A DNA stretch of 64,000 nt from Palsa-504 sp963753195 (GCA_963753195.1 CAVWBH010000003.1:496001-560000), one strand, 5' to 3'. Shown: positions 15,910 through 24,580, counted from the stretch's first letter. The notes: generated by a model from the sequence alone, not told the origin. Numbers and translations are program-made.

Positions 15910-16935
15910 GTGATCACTGAGCCGCTCTTTCATCTTCCGGCCGACGATCCCGACATCGAGCTGGACACGGTGGAGTCGGAGCTTCACCGGCTCGATCCCA
16001 CCGGTGATCAGGTGGCGATGGTGCTCCGGGACACCCTCGACCAGCTGTACGACGGCCAGCGCACCGGGCGATGGAAATATGACCAGCTGCACAAGACGGA
16101 GAAGACCTACATGGGCACTCTCGTCGAGATCAACCTGCACCGGCAGTTTGGTTTCGGTGACGGCGACGCGACCGATTACCGGATCGCGGGCATCGAGGTC
16201 GACTGCAAGTACTCCATGACCTACGGAGGCTGGGAACTCCCGCCGGAGGCCATCGATCATCTTTGCCTGCTGATCACGGCGAGCGACGAGACGAGCAGCT
16301 GGTCCGCCGGGCTGATCAGGGTCCGCGAGGGCTACCTTCGCGGCAAGCCCAACCGCGACTCGAAACGCCAGCTCAGCGCGACCGGACGGGACCTCGTCAG
16401 GCCGCTGTGGCGGCACGGCCGCCTCGCCGAGAACCTCTTCCTGCACATGGACCCCAGGATCCGCGAGCGCGTCTTCAGCGCGACGGCCACGCGCGGCAGG
16501 CAGAACGGCCAGGCCAGGACCAATGAGCTCTTCCGCTGCGTGCAGCGCCGGATAATACGGCGCGCCGAGGTGGCCACGGTCGCCCAGCAGGATGACTTCA
16601 TGAAACGCGCCCGCGGCAACGGCGGCGCTCGCACCGCACTGCGGTCCGAGGGAATCCTGGTGCTGGGCCACCAGGACAACGACCCCCAGGTGGCATCGGC
16701 GCTCGGCCTGCCGGTTCCCCGCAAGGGCGAGTTCGTCTCCGCGCGAGTGGTGCCCGCGCGCGCGGACCGTGACGACCCGGTCGCCGACATCAACGGCAGA
16801 TCCTGGGCCCTGGCCCGGCCAGGCGATCCGCAGGCTCCGGCACCAGTGATACCGCGCCGATCCCGGAACCGGGTTACCCGCCAGGATCTCGAGGTCAAGC
16901 TCGGTACGGCGGGGGCGGTCCCGCCCAGGCCATGA
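15910..16935 (+). CDS. NaeI-type type IIE restriction endonuclease
   Basis: A 341-residue close homologue of NaeI (cuts GCCGGC and needs a second bound site as effector). Long identical stretches with NaeI are recognisable, for example the segments DTLDQLYDGQRTGRW and HKTEKT, and AQQDDFMKR in the C-terminal DNA-binding half. The catalytic residues of NaeI (Glu70, Asp86, Asp95, Lys97) map with an offset of three to Glu73, Asp89, Asp98 and Lys100. NaeI Leu43, whose change to Lys gives topoisomerase activity, corresponds to Leu46 here and is kept as Leu. The start is GTG, 39 bp after the methyltransferase. Confidence 0.93.
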   Translation: MITEPLFHLPADDPDIELDTVESELHRLDPTGDQVAMVLRDTLDQLYDGQRTGRWKYDQLHKTEKTYMGTLVEINLHRQFGFGDGDATDYRIAGIEVDCKYSMTYGGWELPPEAIDHLCLLITASDETSSWSAGLIRVREGYLRGKPNRDSKRQLSATGRDLVRPLWRHGRLAENLFLHMDPRIRERVFSATATRGRQNGQARTNELFRCVQRRIIRRAEVATVAQQDDFMKRARGNGGARTALRSEGILVLGHQDNDPQVASALGLPVPRKGEFVSARVVPARADRDDPVADINGRSWALARPGDPQAPAPVIPRRSRNRVTRQDLEVKLGTAGAVPPRP

Positions 16936-17006
16936 GCGGGCTCTCATCTCAGCATTCGCAGGATTCTCAGCTGTCTCAGCTGTCTCAGACGCGCGGCGTG
17001 CGCAGG

Positions 17007-17052
17007 ATCGTGGATCATTACTGCCCGCCGGGGGGCAGTAGCGATCCACGAT
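17007..17052. terminator. long hairpin after the restriction gene
   Basis: Arms of 10 bp (ATCGTGGATC 17007-17016 / GATCCACGAT 17043-17052) and 8 bp (TACTGCCC 17019-17026 / GGGCAGTA 17033-17040), separated by a two-base internal mismatch and closed by a six-base loop. No T tract follows. A strong transcription stop or cruciform, 72 bp after the endonuclease gene. A second 7-bp hairpin (ATCACCC/GGGTGAT) is at 17114-17132. Confidence 0.6.
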
Positions 17053-17198
17053 GATGATTCCAGGGCGGCCAGCCGGGGATGCCGGGTCCGGGCCACGATC
17101 AGGTGGGGCGGGTATCACCCCTGCTGGGTGATGCCCAGGTCACGGGATGAGAGTGCACTGGTGCTGGCACACACTGTCCCGCGATAACGGAGGATGAC

Positions 17199-17525
17199 AT
17201 GAGTGACGATACGCCCGTTCTGGACACGCTGACCGATATCACCGCTGCGTCGATCGACCACAATACGCTGTCGCCGCGCGACTACGTACTGGCCCGGCTG
17301 GCCGCCCTGATCGCGGTGGACGCGCCGCCCGTGAGCTACATCGCCAATGCCGCCGCCATCACCGACGCCGGCCTGACCATCGAGGATGTCCAGGGCGTGA
17401 TGATCGCCGTGGCGCCCGTGGTGGGCACGGCCCGAGTGATGGCCGCGGGCGGGCACATTGTGCGGGCCCTCGGGCTGGCCATCGCCGTGGCCGAGGAGGA
17501 GCTGGCCGAAGAGCTCGACGAGTAG
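17199..17525 (+). CDS. carboxymuconolactone-decarboxylase-like (AhpD-fold) protein
   Basis: A 108-residue all-helical protein of the CMD/AhpD-like superfamily: LARLAALIAVDAPPVSYIANAAAITDAGLTIEDVQGVMIAVAPVVGTARVMAAG is a typical core. The CxxC pair of true AhpD peroxidases is absent, so a peroxidase role is unlikely. The ATG follows CGGAGGATGAC. It stands alone between two hairpins, so it is probably monocistronic. Function unknown. Confidence 0.75.
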   Translation: MSDDTPVLDTLTDITAASIDHNTLSPRDYVLARLAALIAVDAPPVSYIANAAAITDAGLTIEDVQGVMIAVAPVVGTARVMAAGGHIVRALGLAIAVAEEELAEELDE

Positions 17526-17527
17526 CA

Positions 17528-17577
17528 CGGGAGCAGAGCCCTCAGCCGGGAGCAGAGCCCTCGGCTGGGGGCTCTGC
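17528..17577. terminator. direct repeat and terminator hairpin
   Basis: A 16-bp direct repeat CGGGAGCAGAGCCCTC (17528-17543 and 17547-17562) whose second copy supplies the left arm of a 9-bp hairpin (GCAGAGCCC 17552-17560 / GGGCTCTGC 17569-17577, 8-base loop). Placed right after the CMD-like gene, so a terminator is likely. Confidence 0.6.
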
Positions 17578-17710
17578 GGCGCTTTCAGCCGGAGGCGCCG
17601 CGGCCACCGTGACCAGCATCACGGTGCTGCTCAGCGCGATGCGGATGGCCCGTGTTCCAGGTCATTTGCCGCCTGGGCCCAACGGAAAGGCGGTGCTGCA
17701 GTACTTACTG

Positions 17711-17763
17711 TATCGACCCTGTTTATCGAAGCCGGGTACCGCGATACGCCTGCCGCTGCGATA
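17711..17763. promoter_or_regulatory. inverted half-site cluster upstream of parA-like gene
   Basis: Two TATCGA motifs (17711-17716, 17724-17729) followed by two GCGATA motifs (17741-17746, 17758-17763) in the 60 bp just before the ParA-like start; TATCG and CGATA are complementary. The last copy overlaps a GATAAT -10-like box. Candidate operator or centromere-like site for the RHH partner protein. Confidence 0.4.
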
Positions 17764-17771
17764 ATGCCTGG

Positions 17772-18446
17772 ATGACAGGGCTGCGCCTCGCCCTGGCCAA
17801 CTTGAAGCCGGGCACTGGGAAGACGACCTCCGCGGTCTGGCTCGCCCATGTGTTCACTCAGGCGGGGAACAGCGTGCTGCTGGTGGACGCGGACCCGTCG
17901 GGCAGCGCGCTGGAATGGTCTGACCTGGCCGCCATGTACCCGGGGCTCGCGCCGCAGGAAGCGGCGTTTCCCTTCCGGATCGTGGCCCTGCCGTCGCGTG
18001 AACTGCACCGGCGGCTGCCCGAAATCGCCCGGCACGACGACGTGGTGATCATCGACACGCCGCAGATCGAGGACCACGCCGGCATCGCCCGTTCGGCACT
18101 GCGGTACGCGGATGAGATCTTGATCCCGTGCGCGCCCAGCCCGATCGAGATCAACCGGACCACGCCGGTACGGGACGAGATCGCCGAGGTGCGGGAAGTC
18201 CGCGACACGCCGGTACGCTCGGCGGTCTTGCTGAACCGGTGCGTGGCGCGGGCCCACTCCACCGCCGACGCCCGGGAGGCACTGGTCGATCTCGGCTACG
18301 ACGTGCTGGCCACCGAGGTGCCCAGGCGGGAGGTCTACGCGCAGAGCTTCGGCGTGCCGATCCGGCGAGCGGGCTGCGACATATGGCGCCAGGTAGCCCG
18401 GGACCTCATCGAGCGCTGCGCCCCGCTGTGCGGGGTCCGGACATGA
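17772..18446 (+). CDS. ParA/MinD-like partition ATPase
   Basis: A 224-residue deviant-Walker ATPase. The A motif is KPGTGKTT (Lys12 signature lysine, Lys17 P-loop lysine), followed by LLVDADPSGSALEWS (A' motif) and VVIIDTPQIEDHAG (Walker B). No N-terminal DNA-binding extension, so it resembles small type Ib ParA proteins. It would form ATP-dependent dimers on DNA and move cargo. The ATG at 17772 is favoured: a GATAAT box lies exactly six bases upstream, suggesting a leaderless start. Its stop overlaps the start of the RHH gene by four bases. Confidence 0.85.
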   Translation: MTGLRLALANLKPGTGKTTSAVWLAHVFTQAGNSVLLVDADPSGSALEWSDLAAMYPGLAPQEAAFPFRIVALPSRELHRRLPEIARHDDVVIIDTPQIEDHAGIARSALRYADEILIPCAPSPIEINRTTPVRDEIAEVREVRDTPVRSAVLLNRCVARAHSTADAREALVDLGYDVLATEVPRREVYAQSFGVPIRRAGCDIWRQVARDLIERCAPLCGVRT

Positions 18447-18742
18447 CCCCGGCCAAGGACCGCGAACTGCGCAAGGCGCAGATGGCGGCCGCGGCGGGCC
18501 GGCGGGCCGACCCCGACGCGCGGCCGGCGGGGCGGACCGCGATCCGGTCCAAGCCGGTCCGGATCACCCTGGACCTGAGCCCCGAGCTCTACCGGGAGCT
18601 GACCGGGTGGGCGGATTCGGCGGCGATCGAGCTCGGCGTGCCGCGGGTGTCCCTGGCCGACGCGATGCGGGCCATGATCCGGGTCACCGCCGATGATCCC
18701 GACCGGGTCCTGGACCGGCTGCGCCAAGACCGCGACAAGTAA
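18443..18742 (+). CDS. ribbon-helix-helix partner of the ParA-like protein
   Basis: A 99-residue protein overlapping the ParA stop codon (ATGA). The basic N-terminus is followed by KPVRITLDLSPELYRELTGWADS, the pattern of a ribbon-helix-helix DNA-binding strand and helix, then a helical C-terminus. Small ParA plus RHH protein is the usual arrangement of plasmid type Ib partition cassettes, in which the RHH protein binds centromere repeats and represses the operon. Here it sits on what looks like ordinary chromosome. It ends six bases before the end of the convergent typA. Confidence 0.65.
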   Translation: MTPAKDRELRKAQMAAAAGRRADPDARPAGRTAIRSKPVRITLDLSPELYRELTGWADSAAIELGVPRVSLADAMRAMIRVTADDPDRVLDRLRQDRDK

Positions 18743-18748
18743 CGCGGC

Positions 18749-20626
18749 CTAGGTGGCGCGGGACGCGCGGGCCCGGTCGCGGAAGCGGTCCCGGGCGTCC
18801 AGGATGGTCTTGCGCAGGCGGACCGCCTCGGCGGTCACCTCCACGCACTCATCGTCGGCGCAGAACTCCAGCGCCTGCTCCAGGCTGAGCAGCCGCGGGG
18901 GGACGAGCCGTTCCAGTTCCTCCCCGGTCGACTGGCGGACGTTGGTGACCTTGCGCTCGCGGGTGATGTTCACGTCCATGTCGTCGGCCCTGGAGTTCTC
19001 CCCGACGATCATGCCCTCGTAGACCTCGGTGCCCGGCGTGACGAACAGCGAGCCGCGCTCTTGCAGGTTGAACATGGCGTACGCGGCCGCGGACCCGGAC
19101 CGGTCGGCGACCAGCGAGCCGGTCGCCCGGCCCCGCATCGGCCCCGCCCACGGCTCGTAGCCCTCGAAGACGTGATGGGCGATGCCGGTGCCGCGGGTCT
19201 CGGTGAGGAACTGGGTCCGGAAGCCGATCAGCCCCCGGGCGGGGACGACGAACTCGATCCGGACCCAGCCGGTCCCGTGGTTGGTCATCGACTCCATCCG
19301 GCCGCGCCGGACCGAGATCAGCGAGGTCACCGTGCCCAGGTACTCCTCGGGCACGTCCACGCTCAGCCGCTCGACCGGCTCGAAGACAGCACCGTCCACG
19401 TCCCGGGTGACGGCGGATGGCCGGCCCACGGTCAGCTCGTAGCCTTCCCGCCGCATGGTCTCCACCAACACGGCCAGCGCGAGCTCGCCGCGGCCGCGGA
19501 CCTCCCAGGTGTCCGGCCGCTGCGTCGGCAGCACGGCCAGGGACACGTTCCCGACCAGCTCGCGGTTCAGCCGGTCCCGGACCAGCCGGGCGGTGACCTT
19601 GGACCCGGCGGCCCGCCCGGACAGCGGCGCGGTGTTCACGCCGATCGTCATCGAGATGGCCGGCTCGTCCACGGTGATCAGCGGCAGCGGGCGCGGGTGC
19701 TCCACGTCGGCCAGGGTCTCGCCGATCATGATGTCCGGGATGCCGGCCAGGGCCACGATGTCCCCGGGACCCGCCGAGTCGGCCGGCACCCGCTCCAGCG
19801 CATCGGTCAGGTACAGCTCGGAGATCTTGACCCTCTCGATCGAGCCGTCCCGGCGGCACCAGGCGGCCTGCTGGCCGCGCAACATGGTGCCGTTGCGGAT
19901 CCGGCACAGCGCGATGCGGCCCAGGTAGGAGCTGGCGTCCAGGTTGGTCACGTGCGCCTGCAACGGCGCGCCGACCTCGTAGACCGGCGCCGGGACGGTG
20001 GCCTTCAGCGTCTCGAACAGCGGCTCAAGGTCCGGCGAATCGGGCAGCTCGCCATCGGCCGGCCGGGCCAGCGAGGCCCGCCCGGCCCGCGCGGAGGCGT
20101 ACACGATGGGGAACTCGATCTGCTCCTCGGTCGCGTCCAGGTCGATGAACAGCTCGTAGCAGGCGTCCACCACCTCGGCGATCCGCGCGTCGGGCCGGTC
20201 CACCTTGTTGATGACCAGGATTACCGGCAGCCCGGCGGCCAGCGTCTTGCGCAGCACGAACCTGGTCTGCGGCAGCGGTCCCTCGCTGGCGTCCACCAGC
20301 AGCAGCACCCCGTCGACCATGGACAGGCCGCGCTCCACCTCCCCGCCGAAGTCCGCGTGCCCCGGCGTGTCCACGATGTTGATGGTCAGCCCGCCGTGGT
20401 GCACCGCGGTGTTCTTGGCCAGGATCGTGATGCCCTTCTCCCGCTCCAGGTCACCGGAATCGAGCACCCGGTCGGCCACGTGGGCGTTGGCCCGGAACGC
20501 GCCCGACTGCCACAGCATCGCGTCGACCAGCGTGGTCTTGCCGTGGTCCACGTGCGCCACGATCGCGACATTACGCAGGTCATCGCGGGTAGCAAGGTCG
20601 GCCTGGTGCTGGTGCGGAGCGGGCAT
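18749..20626 (-). CDS. typA: translational GTPase TypA/BipA
   Basis: A 625-residue ribosome-associated GTPase of the elongation-factor family, involved in ribosome assembly and stress adaptation. G motifs: G1 AHVDHGKTT near residue 24, G2/switch I EREKGITI, G3 DTPGHADF, G4 NKVDRPD. These are followed by the beta-barrel domain, EF-G-like domains III and V, and the TypA-specific C-terminal domain (GPMRGRATGSLVADRSG and GMIVGENSR). Length is normal. Monocistronic; the end abuts the RHH gene. Confidence 0.96.
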   Translation of the reverse strand: MPAPHQHQADLATRDDLRNVAIVAHVDHGKTTLVDAMLWQSGAFRANAHVADRVLDSGDLEREKGITILAKNTAVHHGGLTINIVDTPGHADFGGEVERGLSMVDGVLLLVDASEGPLPQTRFVLRKTLAAGLPVILVINKVDRPDARIAEVVDACYELFIDLDATEEQIEFPIVYASARAGRASLARPADGELPDSPDLEPLFETLKATVPAPVYEVGAPLQAHVTNLDASSYLGRIALCRIRNGTMLRGQQAAWCRRDGSIERVKISELYLTDALERVPADSAGPGDIVALAGIPDIMIGETLADVEHPRPLPLITVDEPAISMTIGVNTAPLSGRAAGSKVTARLVRDRLNRELVGNVSLAVLPTQRPDTWEVRGRGELALAVLVETMRREGYELTVGRPSAVTRDVDGAVFEPVERLSVDVPEEYLGTVTSLISVRRGRMESMTNHGTGWVRIEFVVPARGLIGFRTQFLTETRGTGIAHHVFEGYEPWAGPMRGRATGSLVADRSGSAAAYAMFNLQERGSLFVTPGTEVYEGMIVGENSRADDMDVNITRERKVTNVRQSTGEELERLVPPRLLSLEQALEFCADDECVEVTAEAVRLRKTILDARDRFRDRARASRAT

Positions 20627-20960
20627 GCGAGATTCTCGTTTGTTCGGGGCTGGGAGCTGCCACTGGGTCGGGTGGCTGGTCTCAGTCTAGTGACGCTGCG
20701 GGCCGCCGAGGCCCGCGGCGGCCCGGGGACGGCGGCCGCGCCTTTCGGTCCGGGCCGCAGGTACCAGGGACCGTTCGGGAAAATGTATTTGATTTCACCT
20801 GGTCTTAGAAGACTTAGGCGGCGGGCGCGGGCGGGCGCGGGACCTAAGCCGTTCGCCGCACGGAAGATAAGGCATTCGTCCGATGCCGGGCGCGGGGCCT
20901 TACCGCGAACCTTGAGGATATGGGGAACCAGAGCAGGTTCCCCGGGTCCGAGGAGGAACC
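20627..20960. other. intergenic region between divergent typA and small gene
   Basis: A gap of ~330 bp without a supported gene. It holds an AT-rich patch (AAAATGTATTTGATTTCA around 20780-20797) and a short palindrome GTCTT-AG-AAGAC (20802-20813). Promoters for both flanking genes should lie here; none can be assigned confidently. Confidence 0.4.
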
Positions 20961-21212
20961 ATGCATCCCGAGATCATGCGTAACCTCGTTGCGCAGCACA
21001 CCTCTGAACTGCGGGAACAAGCGCACCAGGCGGCGCTGGCGCGGACCGCGGGCCGGGCCCGGCGGGCCGGGCGGCGCGGCGCCGCGGGGACGGCCGCCGG
21101 TGACCCCGCCGGGACCGTCATTCCCGCCGTTCCCGACTACGTGGACGGCTCGTTCCGGACGGCCGGGGACGAGACGCCCAGCGTCCTGCCTGGCGCCCGG
21201 CATGCCGCCTGA
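20961..21212 (+). CDS. small actinobacterial hypothetical protein
   Basis: An 83-residue protein starting MHPEIMRNLVAQHTSELREQAHQAALART, then an Arg/Ala/Gly-rich segment. Short proteins with a MHPE... helix followed by a basic tail are common in actinomycetes and have no known function. The ATG has GAGGAGG in ideal position, which supports real translation. No hydrophobic segment. Confidence 0.65.
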   Translation: MHPEIMRNLVAQHTSELREQAHQAALARTAGRARRAGRRGAAGTAAGDPAGTVIPAVPDYVDGSFRTAGDETPSVLPGARHAA

Positions 21213-21302
21213 GGAAGTCCTCGCGGCCGGGCCACACGGGAGCTGGCCCGGCCGCGCGGGTGGTGCCTATACAGCCACATCGCCAGCGCTTATGGTGACC
21301 CC

Positions 21303-24173
21303 GTGGGGGGTGACCAGGCGCGCCTGATGGTGGGCCGTGACCGCGAACTGGCGCGGGCGACCGGTTTGCTCGACGACGCGCTGGCCGGGCGCGGGCGCCT
21401 GGTGCTGTGCACCGGTGAGGCGGGAATCGGGAAGACCCGGCTGGCCGAGGGGCTCGCCGCGGCGGCCCACGCCCGCGGCGTGCCGGTGGCCTGGGCGCGG
21501 GCGGCCGACCGGGGCAGCTCCCCGCCGTACGGCCTGTGGCGGCTGGTGCTGGAGGAGCCCGCGGTCAATTCGGGCTCCGGGCCCGGGGCTGACTTGTGGT
21601 CGCCGGCCTTCGGTCCCGCCGGGAGCCCGGACCTGGGCGCCGATTCGGGCGTGGCCCGGCGGTTCGCGCTGTTCGCCGAGGTCCGCCGGCGGCTGGCGGC
21701 GGCAGCCGGGCGGAACGGGCTGGTCCTGGTGCTCGATGACCTGCAGTGGGCGGACGAGGCGTCGGCCGTGCTGCTCGCCGACGTCGTCCGCCAGCTCCGC
21801 GGGACGCGCATCCTGGCCTTCGCGACCAGCCGGGATGCGCCGGACGGGATCGTGCCGCGGCTGTCGGCGGAGGCCAACACCGAGCGGGTCGAGCTGCGTG
21901 GCCTGCCCGCCGAGGCGGTCGCGGACCTGCTGCTCGCCGCCGGGCTGCAGGCCTCACCGCAGCAGGCGCGCCGGGTGCACGACGAGACCGGCGGGAACCC
22001 GTTCCTGGTCCGGGAGCTGGCCCAGACGCTGATCGTCCCGGCTGGCCCGGCTGGCCTGGCTGGCCCGGTCGGCCCGGCCGTGCCGGGGCGGGTGCTGGAG
22101 GCCACCGGCTACCGGCTCACCCAGCTGTCGGACGACGCGCGGGCGGTGCTGCAGGCGGCCGCGGTCGCCGGTAACAGCTTCTCGGCCGGGGTGGTGGCCA
22201 AGATGCTGGACCGGCCGGTGCTGAGCCTGCTCGCCCCGCTGGACGAGGCACGAGGCGCCGGATTCCTGGTGGCCGGCGAGCGGCCCGGCGATCATCGCTT
22301 CTCGCACGCGCTGGTCAGTTCGGCGGTGGTGGCCCGGCTCAGCGCGGCAGAGCAGCGGCGGCTGCACACCGCGGCGGCGGACGCGATCGAGTCGCTGTAC
22401 GAGGGACAGCTGCGCCTGCACCTGGCCGAGGTGGCGCGGCACCGGGTCGAGGCGTCGCTGCCCGGTGACCGGACGCGGGCGGTGGCGGCGTGCGAGGCGG
22501 CCGCTTCCGCGGCCGACGAATCGCTGGCGTTCGAGGAAGCCGTGCGCCTGTACCGGCAGGCCCTGTCGGCGGGCGAGGCGGAACTCGGCGAGGATGACCG
22601 CTCCCGGCTCGAGCTCGGGCTGGCCGCGGCCCTGCACCGCAGCGGCGACCTGCCCGGCTCGCAGCAGACCGCGTCCCGGGCCGGGCGGCGGGCCGAGGCG
22701 CGGCGCGACCGGCTCGGGCTGGCTCGCACGGCTCTGGTGATGGAGGCCACCGGCGTCCCGGAATGGGACGGTGAGATCTGCCGCGTCTGCGAGCAGGCCC
22801 TGGCCGCGGACGACCTGCCCGGCGGCCTGCGGGCCCGGGTCGCGGCCCGCTACGCGCAGGCGCTGGTGTACCGGGGCGAGTACGAGCGGGCCGGGCCGGT
22901 CAGCCGGGACGCGCTGGCCGCCGCCGAGTCGGCGGGCGATACGGTCGCGCTGGTCGACGCGCTGCGGGCCCGGCAGCTGGCCTGCTGCGCCCCCGACGGC
23001 CTGGCCGAGCGGACCGTGCTGGCGGAGCGGATGCTGGCGGCGGCCGGCATCCTCGGCAGCGCCTGGGCCGAGATGTGGGGCCGGCTGTGGCGGATTGACA
23101 CCTTGTTCGAGACGGGCCAGCTGCGGCGTATACAACGTGAGCTGACCGACCTCGGTTCGTGCCTGGACCGGCTCAGCGGCCCGATCGGGCGATGGCATTA
23201 CCTGCTCGTCGCGGCCACGCTGGCCATGGCCACCGGGCGCTTCACCGAGGCGGCCCGGCTGGCCCGGGAGGCCTTCAAGGTGTTCAGCGACATGGGACAC
23301 CCAGCCGCGATCGGCGGTCTGTCCGTCATCTTGTCCCAGTCCGCGCTGCACATCGGGCTGGAGCAATCCGGTCTGGCCGGCATGTACGACCTCATCCCCC
23401 CGCAGCTGCGGCCGGAGGCCGTGGACACCACCCAGGGGGTCGCCACCATCTTTCCCGCCCTCACCCTGGCGATGATCCGCCTCGGCCAGGGCGACCGGGC
23501 GGGAGCGGCAGCGGCCTACGCACTGGCGGGGCCGGTCCGGTCCTGGACACCAACGCCGGCCATGCGCATGGCCGCCTGGGGTCACGGCCTGGCCATCGCC
23601 GTCGGCCTGGGCCGCACCGACGATATCGAGTTCCTGGCGTCGCAGTTCGAGCCGTTCCGTGGGCAGCACGCCGCGAACGGGGCAGGGGCCGGGGTCTACC
23701 TGGGCCCGGTCGAGCTGCAGCTCGGGATCGCGGCCGCCGCGCTGGGGCGGCTGGACGCGGCGGCGGCGGACCTGCAGACGGCGGTGTCGAGCTGTGACGC
23801 CAACGGCGCGCCCGGGTACGCGGTGCAGGCGCGCGTCGAGCTCGCCGAGGTCCTGGCGCGCCGCCAGGAGGCCGGGGACCTGTCCTGGGCGCGGGCGGAG
23901 CTGGACCGGGCGGCGGGCGAAGCCGGGCGGCTCGGGATGGCGCCGTTCAGCGAGCGGATCGAGCAGCTGCGATCGCGGCGGCCCGGTCCCGGCTCGCCGC
24001 TGAGCCCTCGCGAGCTCGAGGTGGCCCGGCTGGTCGCGCGGGGACTGACCAATAAGCAGATCGGTGCGGCATTGTTCGTCTCCGAGCGGACCGCGGAGAA
24101 CCACGTCCAGCACATCCTGGTCAAGCTCGGCTTCAGCAACCGCAGCCAGATCGCGGCGTGGGCCCGCGACTGA
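21303..24173 (+). CDS. LuxR-family regulator with AAA ATPase domain (LAL/MalT type)
   Basis: A 956-residue large ATP-binding LuxR-type regulator. The N-terminal AAA module has Walker A GEAGIGKT (~residues 38-45) and Walker B VLVLDDLQWADE (~140-150). A long TPR-like helical region (~350-880) follows, with a C-terminal GerE helix-turn-helix (SPRELEVARLVARGLTNKQIGAALFVSERTAENHVQ). These proteins activate target genes when ligand and ATP are bound. The GTG at 21303 lacks a Shine-Dalgarno but has TATGGT six bases upstream, suggesting a leaderless mRNA. The next gene, a small barrel protein, may be a target; an 18-bp palindrome lies between them. Confidence 0.92.
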   Translation: MGGDQARLMVGRDRELARATGLLDDALAGRGRLVLCTGEAGIGKTRLAEGLAAAAHARGVPVAWARAADRGSSPPYGLWRLVLEEPAVNSGSGPGADLWSPAFGPAGSPDLGADSGVARRFALFAEVRRRLAAAAGRNGLVLVLDDLQWADEASAVLLADVVRQLRGTRILAFATSRDAPDGIVPRLSAEANTERVELRGLPAEAVADLLLAAGLQASPQQARRVHDETGGNPFLVRELAQTLIVPAGPAGLAGPVGPAVPGRVLEATGYRLTQLSDDARAVLQAAAVAGNSFSAGVVAKMLDRPVLSLLAPLDEARGAGFLVAGERPGDHRFSHALVSSAVVARLSAAEQRRLHTAAADAIESLYEGQLRLHLAEVARHRVEASLPGDRTRAVAACEAAASAADESLAFEEAVRLYRQALSAGEAELGEDDRSRLELGLAAALHRSGDLPGSQQTASRAGRRAEARRDRLGLARTALVMEATGVPEWDGEICRVCEQALAADDLPGGLRARVAARYAQALVYRGEYERAGPVSRDALAAAESAGDTVALVDALRARQLACCAPDGLAERTVLAERMLAAAGILGSAWAEMWGRLWRIDTLFETGQLRRIQRELTDLGSCLDRLSGPIGRWHYLLVAATLAMATGRFTEAARLAREAFKVFSDMGHPAAIGGLSVILSQSALHIGLEQSGLAGMYDLIPPQLRPEAVDTTQGVATIFPALTLAMIRLGQGDRAGAAAAYALAGPVRSWTPTPAMRMAAWGHGLAIAVGLGRTDDIEFLASQFEPFRGQHAANGAGAGVYLGPVELQLGIAAAALGRLDAAAADLQTAVSSCDANGAPGYAVQARVELAEVLARRQEAGDLSWARAELDRAAGEAGRLGMAPFSERIEQLRSRRPGPGSPLSPRELEVARLVARGLTNKQIGAALFVSERTAENHVQHILVKLGFSNRSQIAAWARD

Positions 24174-24190
24174 GTACTCAGCTGAGTACT
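24173..24190. promoter_or_regulatory. perfect 18-bp palindrome
   Basis: AGTACTCAGCTGAGTACT begins at the last base of the LAL gene stop codon and lies about 90 bp before the small barrel gene. Perfect dyad symmetry of this length without a T tract fits an operator, perhaps for the LuxR-type regulator itself, better than a terminator. Confidence 0.5.
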
Positions 24191-24281
24191 TCCCCGGATG
24201 GCCGGCCGCGGGGTTTTCCGTAGCGTCGTTCCTGCCAGCGCACGTAGCGCGCAGAAGTCGGATACGGAAAGCAGGACAGTC

Positions 24282-24566
24282 ATGGCGTTCATTCACATCT
24301 CCGCCATCAAGGGCCGGAGCATCGAGGATTTCCGCGTGGTCTCGGCCAAGCACGACCTGCCGCAGGACATCGACGGCCTGCTGGCCTGGGCGGCCGGGTC
24401 TGATGATGACGGCCTGCACGTGGTGACCGTCTGGGAGTCCAAGGCACACCAGGAGCGGTGGGCGGCCGAGCAGCTGTTCCCCGCGTTCCAGGCGCTCGGC
24501 ATGACCGATGTGCAAGCCGGTGGCGAGTTCACCGAATACGAAACCGGCGAGCTGTATATCCGGTGA
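24282..24566 (+). CDS. small dimeric alpha/beta-barrel protein
   Basis: A 94-residue protein (MAFIHISAIKGRSIEDF at the start; LHVVTVWESKAHQERWAAEQLFPAF in the middle). The VTVWESKAxxERW pattern is typical of ABM-like ferredoxin-fold barrels. The ATG has an AGGA upstream. It stands alone behind the LAL regulator and in front of a strong terminator. Function unknown. Confidence 0.7.
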   Translation: MAFIHISAIKGRSIEDFRVVSAKHDLPQDIDGLLAWAAGSDDDGLHVVTVWESKAHQERWAAEQLFPAFQALGMTDVQAGGEFTEYETGELYIR

Positions 24567-24580
24567 GGCGCTTGATCCGA

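Noticed and set aside
16932..17054. A 40-codon frame with an ATGA overlap at the end of the endonuclease gene
   Set aside because: Made of CAG/TCT repeats and then the hairpin arms; no ribosome site or plausible protein.
14656..17118. An 820-codon minus-strand open frame across the restriction-modification pair
   Set aside because: Antisense to two clearly homologous genes; no domain; typical open antisense frame in high-GC DNA.
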